Positions 48,425 to 58,862 of a stretch of 64,000 bases of DNA are shown here, in pieces; the stretch's first letter is position 1; each line of letters opens with the position of its first letter. The position numbers were made by a program, and so were the translations under genes. Source of the stretch: Didymodactylos carnosus (lineage: Eukaryota; Rotifera; Eurotatoria; Philodinida; Philodinidae); assembly GCA_905250885.1 (NCBI GenBank), contig CAJNOQ010000051.1, forward strand, positions 26,088-90,087, written 5' to 3'. The notes below the pieces were generated by a model. It was not told the DNA's origin. It did no database searches and saw only the letters and a program-made list of their open reading frames with translations.

Positions 48425-51400
48425 TTAAGAAGGTTTCCATGGTTTTCCATGAATGCTGCTTACATTTGAACGTTGCGATCTGACACTAGAACGAATACTC
48501 TGTTTACTAGCTACTGTTGATTGCCGAGATAGACGACCTGCGATAGAAATGTCGAAATATTAAGAACTGTTATTTGAGTAAACTAAGAAAAAATTAATAC
48601 TTACTGCCGGAATCAGTGGGTACCAAATTCATATCGAGTTCACTGCTCAATTTCTCAACGTCATCTGATGTAAAGTATTCACGTTGAGGTAATGATATAT
48701 AAGATCCTCGATTTAGTCGTTGTGATTGACTTATGCCTAGTGCTGACAATACACCATTATGATCCATTGATTTTGATCGTTTTATTTTGATTCCAGGCGT
48801 CTGTGATGTTGTCCAAGATACTGGAAATGAGCCAGTCAACAAACCTGCGGGAAATTTTCGTGCCGCATATTTTAAACCTTCAATAAACAGAATAGATTAG
48901 CCACATAGTTTCTAAAAGTCAATTTAAAATGTTTCTTAAAATGTGACTTACCGCCTGTTAGTAAAAATGCATTGTTATATCCACGTTCTACGATAACTGT
49001 AACTGCTTTTGAAGCAATACGTTCATCTTCGTCATAAAACACAATAACCTTTCCCTTTTTATTTTTCTGGATAAGCATTAAGTTAAGGTTGTTTATTTAA
49101 AATGTTAGAAGCAGGAAATAAATATTATCGCTATATTTTTTACTTAACGTTTATCTCATTCAGAAAACGATTCTTCAACGAGTTCTGAGATAACCCATTG
49201 TCTTGACCACGTTTGCAGTTCACTGCAAAACAAAGGTTATATTAGCACAATAAAAGAATAAAATTTAAATCAAACGACCTTGACTTGTTATTAAACATAA
49301 AAAGCTAAAAATAATACGGTGTCAAAATAACAAATATACTGATTATCATGTCAAGTCATAATTTCAATTTTATTGACAAAGAATTAAGTGTTAATTTTTA
49401 GTAATATGAATGAACTGAGAAACCTGCCTTAAAAAAGTATGTATGATATTCGTTTAATCTTTTGTATAATCATTCCCACGGTGTGAAAGTTTTCCCAAGC
49501 TCCAACGGATGAGTTATGCTAACAAGTGTTTAGCTTTGTAAACGATTTTCCTCACATCTATCTTCCTTCATTCTTATAACTAACATATTTACTAACATAT
49601 TTACAATATGTTCACAGATCTGTTTAACATCATTTGTCTAATAAAAGTGCTGAAAACATCCTCTTTTTCTGAGTAACAGAAATCAGTCATATTATTCACT
49701 AATGTGAGCTGAATTATATACCATTAAATGTAGACAAATGCTCAATGACGTACTTTTCTGTGGGTAATAATTCTTCCAACCAAAGTACCTGATAGAAATG
49801 ATTGAGTAGAAGTGGTTAGATTAAGAAGTTTACCATTGCTATAATACCACTGTAAAGATCATATTCCTATGACGAAGTTTATTTTCTTCCACACGGTATT
49901 TCGACAGCTACTGCTATCATTATCAAGTGAAAAGAATTGACAGACTGTACAACTAACAGATTCACACCATATATATAAGCGTCTCTTGTGCTTTATATAT
50001 ATGGTGTGAATCTCTGTTAGCTGTACAGTCTGTCAATTCTTTTCACTTGATAATGATAGCAGTAGCTGTCGAAATACCGTGTGGAATGAAATAAACTTCG
50101 TCATAGGAATATGATCTTTACAGTGGTATTATACTTTATTAAACTTCAAAGTTACCTGCTATCATCTTTCTGAAGATCTCGATTGGAAAGACTACATGAG
50201 GCAAATTGCTTTGACATACAAGATGCTGACGCAATCAATCGAATTCTTAGCAATAATTCATAGCCTCCTCATCGCCATCTATTTAAAAACTATCTTCTCT
50301 CAAAAATGAATAACTATTGCTCTGTCTTTAACAATATTTATAGTACTCGTCCGAGCCTTGAGAAACAAACAGATGTCCTGTTACTTGATTATGTCTAAAT
50401 TAGACAATACTAAGAATAGTAGCAGTTCACCCAATAAGTAGGTGTTTCTGATTTAAAAATTTCATACAAGTATTTTCTGTTAGTTTAATATGACTACATA
50501 GTGAATCATTATTCTAGCCTAGCTGCTCAGGAGCTCGTATACTGAAGACGCGCTGTGCACGGAGAATCTCTTACTGCAACTCAGTAGTTGCTATGTGTTC
50601 TCTTTCAAAAAAAAATAATACTACGACAATTGTATCATAGTCGTCCTTCTTCTGACAAGCTACACATGGTTAGACCAGTCTTTTACTTTCTTCAGAAACA
50701 GTATAGCTTCGTCTTTAGTGTAAAAACTTTTAAAATACATTTAAAAAGCCACATTAGTCTGGTGCATTATCTGCCCTCTTGATTTTTACTACTTATAAGG
50801 TAATGTATACGTTTGTCCATGTATATATAAACAACTCTATGTATATATATACAACTCTCACTGTTATTCATACATGTTGCGCTATATGTGATGGTACGTA
50901 TGGTGTATGAATGAAAGTGTGAAGTGGGCATTGGACTGACCAGCATGTATGTGTTTCTTCGACAAGAATGTACAACATTTTATGGAATGTCTACTCGGCC
51001 TGTATACATAACGATCCACTTTTCCGTAAGTCAGTCACGTTTTATCAATATTATAGTTTCTGCGAGAAAAGCGCTTACAGAGTCTCATTTGAAGAGCAAA
51101 CATTTCTCTTTAAAATGATAATTAAGCGAACGTGGATGACTGAATGGATTTCAAGATAAAGTTTTTGAAACAGATGCCACATCTTTGGAATAAGGCGTTC
51201 AGTTTACAGTCTGTATATGACCGCAGTGCTAACTATTAGCGTTTGCTTAATTATCATTTTAAAGAAAAATGTTTGCTCTTCAAAATGAGACGTCTTCGAG
51301 CTGTGTAAGATCTTTCCTCACAGAACTAGAATATTGAAAATATGCGACTGATTTATGAAAAAGTGGATCGTCCCGTAGACAGGCCGTGCTGATTATTTTT

Positions 51401-54400
51401 ACTACTTTGTACATCAATAGCTCTTTTTATGTCGAATAAATGAAACTAAAAATAGAGGTGTTAATTACTTTGGTAAATGAAGAGTGGAATGTAATAGGAA
51501 AAAATGTAGAGAAATTTTCTCCCTTCGGAAGGTGTGGTTTATCTGTACATATACGAGTATATACGTGTGTAAAAAGTCGACAGCTGGTCTGATCGTTAAC
51601 TGAAACTCACGTACGTAAAATCTGAGGTCCTCTTTAGTGGTTCATGATATACGTTACACTTCACTGCGAAAGACCTTGTGCAGTCCAATATTTAGTTAGT
51701 TGTCTTGAGGATTCCGATTACTAAAGACTTATCAAGAGATGAAACCTGCTATTAATACCTAAACTTTCTCCTTGCTTTCTTCAGCAATTGAATATGTCTA
51801 TTTCAGTCTCACATCAAACCAGTAAACTTTCGCTTTTTGAATGGGAAAAATGTTTTTTTATGAATCTTTGTATTATTTGATAATTCTTTTACGTATATCA
51901 AAAAGTGAAATAAATTCAAATGGGATATGTGTAATAGAGAATCGTACAATGACATTGAATATATGTGAAATACCTCCTAAATTAACGATACCCGTCTGTG
52001 TTGGTTTATGTGAAACAAATAATCGTTATTCTTTTGATTATCATCAATTTTTTACACGAACATCATCATGCACAGTTACAAAACATACAACTGAAATATT
52101 TGTCTGTGAAGATAGTACTCACACTACTGTAAAATTAATGATCCCTATAGAGTGTTCATGTTCAAAACGTTATTGTCGACATCAAAACAGCTACAAAGGT
52201 AATCGCAAATATGTACCATGAACGAACAAAAAATAGTAATCGATTTTTTTTATATCAATATGAAAAGTTTTGATGTACTTAGAAGTCTTTTGAAATATAC
52301 CTAAATTTTGTTCCTTTCATACTACAGAGTAAGATGCTGTAAATAATTTCCGGCACCCCTAATTCGCAATTTTCTCGATCAGAACTCGACTTTTACGCAA
52401 TGAAAATATCATATTCGGAATCAGCGTCCAAAAATCGAGTCGAATGATGTACTTTTTTTACCACTAAGATTTTTCATCAAAAAATGAAAATCCACGAAAA
52501 CTTTTTAAATATGTAACATTCGACTCGACTTTTGACGCTAATTCCGAATATGATATTTTCATTGCTTAAAAGTCGAGTTCTGATGGAAAAAATTGCGATA
52601 TAGTAGCAGAATTCCCATTTTCCCCAGTAAAGCCGACTTTTCTCAGTAAGGAAACAGAATTTTTCAAAGCCGAGCTACACTTTTACTGGCTGTCAAACGA
52701 CAATTCGAGTGATATATGAAAATCGGAGAAAGCTTTTCAAACAAAAGACTACATAGGTTTGCGAGAACAGGGTGTCACTCTGCCCCTGAACAGTTCTAGT
52801 CGTGCTTGCTCAAGGAGAAGGTCATGATAAAATTCGCTCTTCCCTACATGAACCTACTCAGTTTTTTCATGCTGAATCCGAATAACTTAGTTGTATTTCG
52901 ATAACTTTAAACTGGTGAAATCTTGATTTTTCTGGTCAACTTTTCATTTTTAGAGGGGTAACGTGTATTTTCAAGATTTCTCACCCAAAACGTGGTTTAC
53001 AAAAATTTAAAACCACATATTCGGAATCAGCTCGTCGAGCTCTATCGAACCATTTATATTTTAGTCGAAAACGTTTTCTGCTCTTCATTTGCATTCCCGG
53101 CACCTTAACTTCTCTCGAATAATTATACAAAAGAATACATATGACAACAATTCTCTTGTTTCATTATTTTGACATCTTGATAACATAGCAACTGGATAAT
53201 GATGGGCTAAATAAAATTCAAAGGAAAACTTTTAAAATTATGTTACCTTTGTTAATAATCATTACTTACCTCCAATAATATGGTTCATATTGTAATCGTC
53301 TCTATCTCTTAAATCAACAATCAGATAGGGTCGTTCTTCATATTCAAGATCACATTCTTCCATAATAGGTTTTGGACGTCGCTGATTATAAATATCCATT
53401 TCTCCTACACCTCGAATGACACTAAATGAGATCGAATTATATAATTTATATAGTGAAGGTTAGAATATAAAACTGACTATTCACCTTTGTAACGTTGATC
53501 TTGAAGTTTCCATAGATATCTGACTACCTTGGGTGTGAAACCGTGATGAATTATTTCCGCCATTAGTATTTTCCTCGTTGATACTATCTGTGAACGTCAT
53601 TTGGGATGCTGATGGATCTATTCAAGAAAAGAAATTATTTTTTGTTTTGTTTCGTATAAAGAGTCCTTAAATATACCAAATGTACTCTTCGATGGACTAT
53701 CAAGAGAATTAATTTCACAAACTTGTATTATCTAAAATGGAAAATTTAATAATTAACAAACATAATTTTGACATCTACTAGTGTGATTCATACCAATTGA
53801 ACGAGAGTATTAATTTTCATACGTTTAAAAATTTCTCCAGTTTTTTGTTTGCTACCTTAAATAGAAAAATTGGAATATGAACAAGGAGGGTAAATGGGAT
53901 GAACTTTTTTGTCTTCACGTCCAGATGAATAGTTTCAGAAACATATTCTACCCCCATTCTCCAAGACGAGACAATCCCGTCCATCTTTGATATGAACATA
54001 ATTCTTAGATGTCGAAATGATTTTCTTTTTACTAATAACCAGACCATTTGAGATTATGTCTCCCTCTCTTTCATTATCTAATGTATGACACGTATTGATT
54101 ATTCGATAGTGCTTCATTCTGCGAAGACTTTTATATTTTTATTTATCGGACGCTAGTTTAATTCTGAACTGTATTGTTTTAAAGCGAGAGTTTTTATTTG
54201 AATGCTGGACAAAGATATGATCTGAAAGACTGCTAAACTATTTGCCTATTGTATTAGTCTTTGAGAGAACTAGGCATGCACCAGTATTTATTTTTCACTA
54301 GACAGACGGATATCAAGTTTTTTTATAACCAGAAATGATTGTTTTTGATTTAGAATAATTCTATATCTGAAAATAGTATTCTCGCAAGAAAAAAACTTTT

Positions 54401-56322
54401 ATTTTTAACACTTTTAAAAAACATGCATGAGACCTTCCTTAGATGAAATTTTTGATCGGATAAAAATATCTAAGAAGATACTTGACAACTACATCGTTCA
54501 ATGTAGTTTTGCGCACTGATTCCGAGGAAACGTTCTTGAGCTCACTACATTGATCACACATATAGGACAAGTTAGGTAGATTTGAAAATAAATGTTTCGC
54601 TCCGGGATTGTATGTATGTTCGACTGAGAAATCTCTTCACTGGTATGCCTCCAAAGGAGTCGCGATTCTGAATCTAAATCATTTTTACTTATATTTGGTT
54701 GGGTAGAATAAAAAGATTATTTTATCGTATAGCACTGTATTTATACGCTAGTTTCCAGCTAAGTATTTTTCTTTGATCCATAACAGCTGGGACAAAACGT
54801 CTCACGACAGTAGTTAGCCCGTTTCTCAACGTATTATTTCCCCTGTCTCAATCCTGAAAAAGCGTACCTTCGATTTTAGGTTAAATGTATGCCTCGATGC
54901 GCACTGTGCCACGATCGCTACGGTTTATGACTCTTTTTCAAGCGATTTTGCAGCAAAAAGAAAAGTTTCATTCGTTGGAGAAATCTTTGCTCTACAAAAT
55001 GGATTCGTCAAAAAAATTTAATAATTAACTTTAAATGTATTTTGTAATCAACATGATTACAAAAAAGGGAGAAATATACCTATACATATATACCGGTGCA
55101 TGCCTAGAGAGAACTGTATAATACAGTTTCTGTCTTTTTGTGAAAAGTAGAGCTCAAACTGCATTTAGTTACTGCCTAGCAAAAATTCTAAAAATAGATT
55201 GTGTCAGAGTTTATTAACTAAAATTTTATTAACACAAAAAATTTTAAATTTTAATTTATTCTCTTGTTCACCTGTTAATTTTATCGGTATTTCATTTTTG
55301 GGATGTAATTGAATTCGTAATTTTTGAACGACAGACATGACTTTAATTATAATTAGTGAATTCACGAACAAAATTGTTACTTTTTTTTTCAAAACTTTTT
55401 ATGTTTTCTTTACTTGTAAATATTTCTCTTATAATATGACGATGAAACTACTGCACACTTGTAACAAACAGATTAGAATTAAGTGTATAACGTGTGACAC
55501 GTAAATGATTTGTGTTGAAGACGAATACAAATAAATTTTTTTGTAAACCAATCTACATCAATTGATTTTTAATATAGATTTCAAGAGCAAACGCTTTTGA
55601 AAAAAGAAAAAATATTAATCAATATTCTGAAAAAAAAATTTCTTTTGTATTCTTTTAATAATATGTTGTTGTATGCAATTTGAGATAAATTTTATTTTTA
55701 TGAATAAAACATTCATACCATTGCAACTCGTTTTTGTGTCAATAGTTATAAGAAGAATTGAAAGGTAGGTTGAACTGTCGAAAACATAACTAATATGATC
55801 AATTCAAAAACTTTTCTTTTATGACACAAAGCTTCTTTTTTAATCACAGGCGCTAAATAATTCGAGTCTGATACAGACTGTTCAGCTTAAAATAACAGAC
55901 GATAATATAAAAGACTTAAGAAGTACTTCCAGATGATCAGTGATCAAAAACAAAGAACTCCTGTATCACTACTAAACAATATTCAACAAAGATAGCTATC
56001 ACACACTATGATATATAATTAGTCAACCGATATCATGCAACGAGCAATACAAACTTACATGCACGTATTTCCTCCGCCTTTTGTAAATATTTTGTCAAAC
56101 TTGCACCTAAAAAACAAAACAATCTTTGAATTTGCAAGAAATAAATAAATAATGGATGAGTTTACCCGTGTCAATTGTTGATTTTACGTTTTCATACTTT
56201 GGGTTCCGTGGAATTCGTCTATCAAATACCTGAACAAACTAAATCCCTTACAGAAAAATTTAGAATATTATAATTTAACTTACGTTCATTGTTTTTGGAC
56301 GTACTGATGTTATCACTGACAT
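48425..56322 (-). CDS. CEP41: Centrosomal protein of 41 kDa, complete
   Basis: Eleven exons with fully consistent phases, from ATG 56322: 56322-56284, 56229-56166, 56106-56059, 53855-53794, 53731-53677, 53617-53485, 53421-53270, 49222-49149, 49066-48952, 48877-48605, 48537-48425; 1128 nt, 375 residues (human is 373). Conserved blocks: RRIPRNPKYENVKSTIDTG, LTKYLQKAEEIRA, EIFKRMKINTLVQLIIQV, SRSTLQSVIRGVGEMDI, rhodanese-like domain about 165-263 (LIVDLRDRDDYNMNHIIG, GKVIVFYDEDERIASKAV, LTGGLKYAARKFPAGLLTGSFP) and the terminal HGKPWK. At the rhodanese active-loop position there is Asp (FYDEDER), not Cys, as in vertebrate CEP41, so no sulfurtransferase activity is expected. In vertebrates CEP41 is needed for tubulin glutamylation in cilia and is a Joubert-syndrome gene. 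Confidence 0.96.
49840..50133. repeat. Near-perfect ~140-bp-arm palindrome
   Basis: Arms about 49840-49978 and 49992-50133 with a loop of about 13 bases (GCGTCTCTTGTGC). Ends read TATAATACCACTGTAAAG and CTTTACAGTGGTATTATA. Only a handful of mismatches and small indels. No ORF inside. Probably a fold-back element or recent inverted duplication. Confidence 0.85.
50997..51385. repeat. Fold-back element with ~140-bp arms
   Basis: Arms about 50997-51132 and 51240-51385 (GTCTACTCGGCCTGTATAC..AATGATAATTAAGC mirrored by GCTTAATTATCATTTTAAAG..GTAGACAGGCCGTGC), about 80% alike, loop of about 105 bp. The overlapping plus-strand ORFs at 50924-51118 and 50968-51159 are reads of the left arm in two frames. 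Confidence 0.75.
51841..52221 (+). CDS. Small secreted cystine-knot (CTCK/glycoprotein-hormone-like) protein nested in CEP41 intron
   Basis: 126 residues, one uninterrupted ORF from ATG to TGA. The N-terminus (MFFYESLYYLIILLRISKS) looks like a signal peptide. The rest carries nine Cys with cystine-knot spacing: C..C, then CVGLC (the CxGxC of the knot), C, C, then ECSCSKRYC (the CxC of the knot plus a trailing Cys). Length and pattern match a minimal cystine-knot domain as in glycoprotein-hormone subunits, bursicon, DAN-family and related ligands. Which subfamily is not decidable. An extracellular signalling or BMP-antagonist-like role is an inference. A possible donor (AAAG/GTAATC near 52199) means an extra 3' exon cannot be excluded. 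Compared with the flanking intron, its codon use and domain integrity argue for selection. Confidence 0.75.
   Translation: MGKMFFYESLYYLIILLRISKSEINSNGICVIENRTMTLNICEIPPKLTIPVCVGLCETNNRYSFDYHQFFTRTSSCTVTKHTTEIFVCEDSTHTTVKLMIPIECSCSKRYCRHQNSYKGNRKYVP
52363..52598. repeat. Fold-back element with ~88-bp arms
   Basis: Arms 52363-52451 and about 52512-52598: TCAGAACTCGACTTTTACGC and CATATTCGGAATCAGCGTC on the left, mirrored on the right. The word CATATTCGGAATCAGC recurs at about 53020 outside the hairpin. Confidence 0.75.
53856..56058 (-). other. 2.2-kb intron 3 of CEP41
   Basis: Donor GTAAGT below 56059, acceptor TATTTAAG above 53855. AT-rich; no exon or transposon domain recognised. ORFs at 53817-54047 and 53935-54117 are out of frame with CEP41 and have no recognisable content. 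Confidence 0.7.
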
Positions 56323-58641
56323 GATTAAAATTGTTATATATCAAAAAATCAACTTATCAATTCATCTAAAATACACGTTAAAATGAAAAAATATAGATAA
56401 TGTCTTCAAGAGAAGCTAGAAAAATGACATCGTTAACAGATTCAATAATAAATAAGCAAATTCAGAGAATGATAACCGAAATAACAAGACAATAAATGAG
56501 TTTCTAAAACATTGAACCTTTCAAACGTTTTAGTTCTTTTTAAAAAATGAAACATCAATCTTTGTGTCTAAAAATATCAATATCATCGTTAAAACCAAGT
56601 CAAAGAATTTATTCTAAACAAATCAGCCAGACCTTTGTTTCACTAGTCTTCTAGTATTAAAAAACGTGTCATATACTATAATGGAAGTTATATTACGATG
56701 TAATTAAAATTTAGGCTTGAGCTAAGTTTTAGCATGTAATTATCCTCTTTTTGTTATATTCCTATCACAGCATGGGTATCTGACACACATTATTGATCGT
56801 GAGCTGCTATTGGCTATGCACGTTTTAAGTTGAGACATATATGAAAGAAACGCCATAGTATCTTATTGTATCCTCTCAAACATGATTAACGTACGCGCTG
56901 GGATCGATCAAGCTAATTCTATTCTGATATGAAATATAAAGAAAACTGTAGCTTTATTGCTGGATAAGAAAATACAAAACACAAACTACTGATAGGTGAC
57001 ATAATCTATCATCGAGATGCAAGCGCCACTGTCATAAGAAAATATTTTTTAGTAATCGGAGAAATAGTTTCACTAAGAATGCAGCATAAGCAGTGGAGCA
57101 TTCTAACACTTAGTGCAGCTCGAAATTATTTGCCATTCGAAGGTAGTATGAATTTACAAAAATTTCTCATCAGAGCTATTATTGAAGAGAGCTTATTCGC
57201 CGGCTATCTCAAAAGATTCAAAAATTCAAACTTTAGAGTTACAATATTTATAGAGATGTTTTTTCACCGCAATTGTTTGTTCCTTAGTGAAACTTCTTGT
57301 ATCCAAGATCTTGGCCAACATCTTGGGTTAAGAGATGTCACAAGGTCTTGGAAAAAATACCAAGAAGTCAAGATCTTGGATTCTTGAATCTTCCACTCAA
57401 GATCTTGGAAACAGAAATTTCAAGATCTTGAGTGAATCCACTTAAGATGTAGTAAGAGCCTGAGTAAAAAAATTTTTTATGCTTTTTTCTGATTTATGAC
57501 AGTCATAGCCATATGATGATAAAGAGCCATCGTTTCTTACTACAACTATGGTCAAGCCGCAAAAAAATTTTAAGTTATTCTAAGTGTGAAAATATTCGCA
57601 CTTATATTTACACAAGAGTGTAAAACAAAACGATGATTTAAGAATTTTCAAGATTTTGGTACAAGAAGTCAAGAAATTACAAGATGTTTAAGATCTTGAC
57701 TTCTTGAAATTTCTTGAATTCTTACATTTTCTTATCAAGAAGTTTCACTAGGGTTAGCATTAATTTTGATTTCCAGAATTCATGTAGAAATTTTTCTGTT
57801 TTGAATAATTAAAAGTCATAACCCTTTAGCGGAGAAATTCTCCGCTAAAGGCTTATAAGTTTTAATTTTATTTCTCGGAAAAATAAAATTAAAAAGTAAA
57901 AAGTCAAAATCGTCTGTTCGATTACAGTAAGTGAAAGATATTTCAGAGTTCAATTCCAAACAGTATCAAGACATTTTTCTCATACAAAGGCAAATCGATA
58001 TTGTCTAACTCCATTTATCATGACTCAATTCTCTAAATGTTTGTGCCACTGTTAGTTTTGGCTTAGAACGTGAGAAACCAGCTAATGTTAGAAAGTAAAA
58101 CTACACAGTTGGTTGCAATTAATACTTTTTCATGCCATATGAATACGCCAACATTGTTAATATCGTTTGAGTTACAAGATTACATATCAACTTGTCCTGT
58201 TTCTTCATGAATGAAACCGGTCTTTGGAGGCCTAGCTGTCCGTCCCATGTCGGTATTCAGAATCAGCGTGGTCGATTATCTATCATCCACTAGGTTTCGT
58301 CTCAAAAGCAACTGGACAGTTGGTGGACCTCTCTCGTCAAATGCCACCAAATAAGAAGATTAAAAGCTAAAATTTGAACGCTAATCATGAAACTACAATA
58401 GCCATTAGGTGCCTCTACTCGCTGCATAGGAACTATTTGTTCCGTGTCTTTTCTAGATCCACAGACGTTTCTAGAACCCATCAGTTCCAGACAGTCTAAT
58501 CAATGAGAAGTCAAGCAATAAAAGTAGATGATCAACCGCTCGTAATGAATTCCATTTAGTTCATCAGTTTCATTCTCAATTTGAAGTTGATTATTTATTA
58601 TCAAAAGACGTTCATAATCTATTCGATTTGAAGGAAACTAC
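56323..58641. other. Intergenic region right of CEP41
   Basis: Holds the CEP41 promoter region and a CAAGATCTTG-word island (57290-57745). No gene recognised. The ORF at 57079-57387 ends inside the island and has no domain. A short inverted repeat (CTTTAGCGGAGAAATTCTCCGCTAAAG) spans about 57821-57847. Confidence 0.55.
57290..57745. repeat. CAAGATCTTG-word island
   Basis: Two clusters (about 57298-57435 and 57640-57745) dense in CAAGATCTTGG, AAGTCAAGATCTTG, CAAGATCTTGAG, TTAAGATCTTGAC and CAAGAAGTC variants on both strands. Construction is like the CAAGTACTTG islands, but the centre of the palindrome is GATC instead of GTAC. Confidence 0.6.
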
Positions 58642-58862
58642 TCAATTAGGGTTATTAAGCGACACATCCAATGACACAACAGCTGACGAGGCTTGATTCA
58701 AATACAATTTAATTCGATTTTCTTTTTCACTAATAAAAGCTTCTAGTTCTTTTTCTCTATTTTCTAATTCTCTAAGCCATTTTGTTTTTAATAAATCAGT
58801 TTAAAGTCTTCTAATTCAGTTTTTAATGATTTTAGATCTTGGGATTGTGTAATAATATTTAT
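58642..58862 (-). pseudogene. Coiled-coil protein fragment with one frameshift
   Basis: Minus strand reads QSQDLKSLKTELEDFK, then a 1-base loss, then DLLKTKWLRELENREKELEA, FISEKENRIKLYL and QASSAVVSLDVSLNNPN to TGA at 58642. Heptad-like Leu/Glu/Lys spacing suggests a coiled coil. No start codon or upstream exon was found; the parent gene is unknown. It may be a 3'-end gene copy or transposon tail. Confidence 0.5.

Larger units (their letters stand above)
49223..53269 (-). other. 4-kb intron 7 of CEP41, loaded with inserts
   Basis: It interrupts the rhodanese-like domain right after ..MNHIIG. Donor GTAAGT, acceptor TTTTGCAG. It contains a 290-bp palindrome, two further fold-backs and an opposite-strand cystine-knot gene, all described separately. 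The other CEP41 introns are mostly 60-85 bp; the 2.2-kb intron 53856-56058 is the second exception. Confidence 0.85.

Noticed and set aside
48594-49078. Two separate minus-strand ORFs as independent genes
   Set aside because: They are consecutive CEP41 exons with matching splice phases.
50924-51159. Two overlapping plus-strand ORFs of 63-64 residues
   Set aside because: Both are reads of the same fold-back arm in different frames.
57079-57387. 102-residue plus-strand ORF
   Set aside because: Its C-terminal third is the CAAGATCTTG island in translation; the rest shows no domain.
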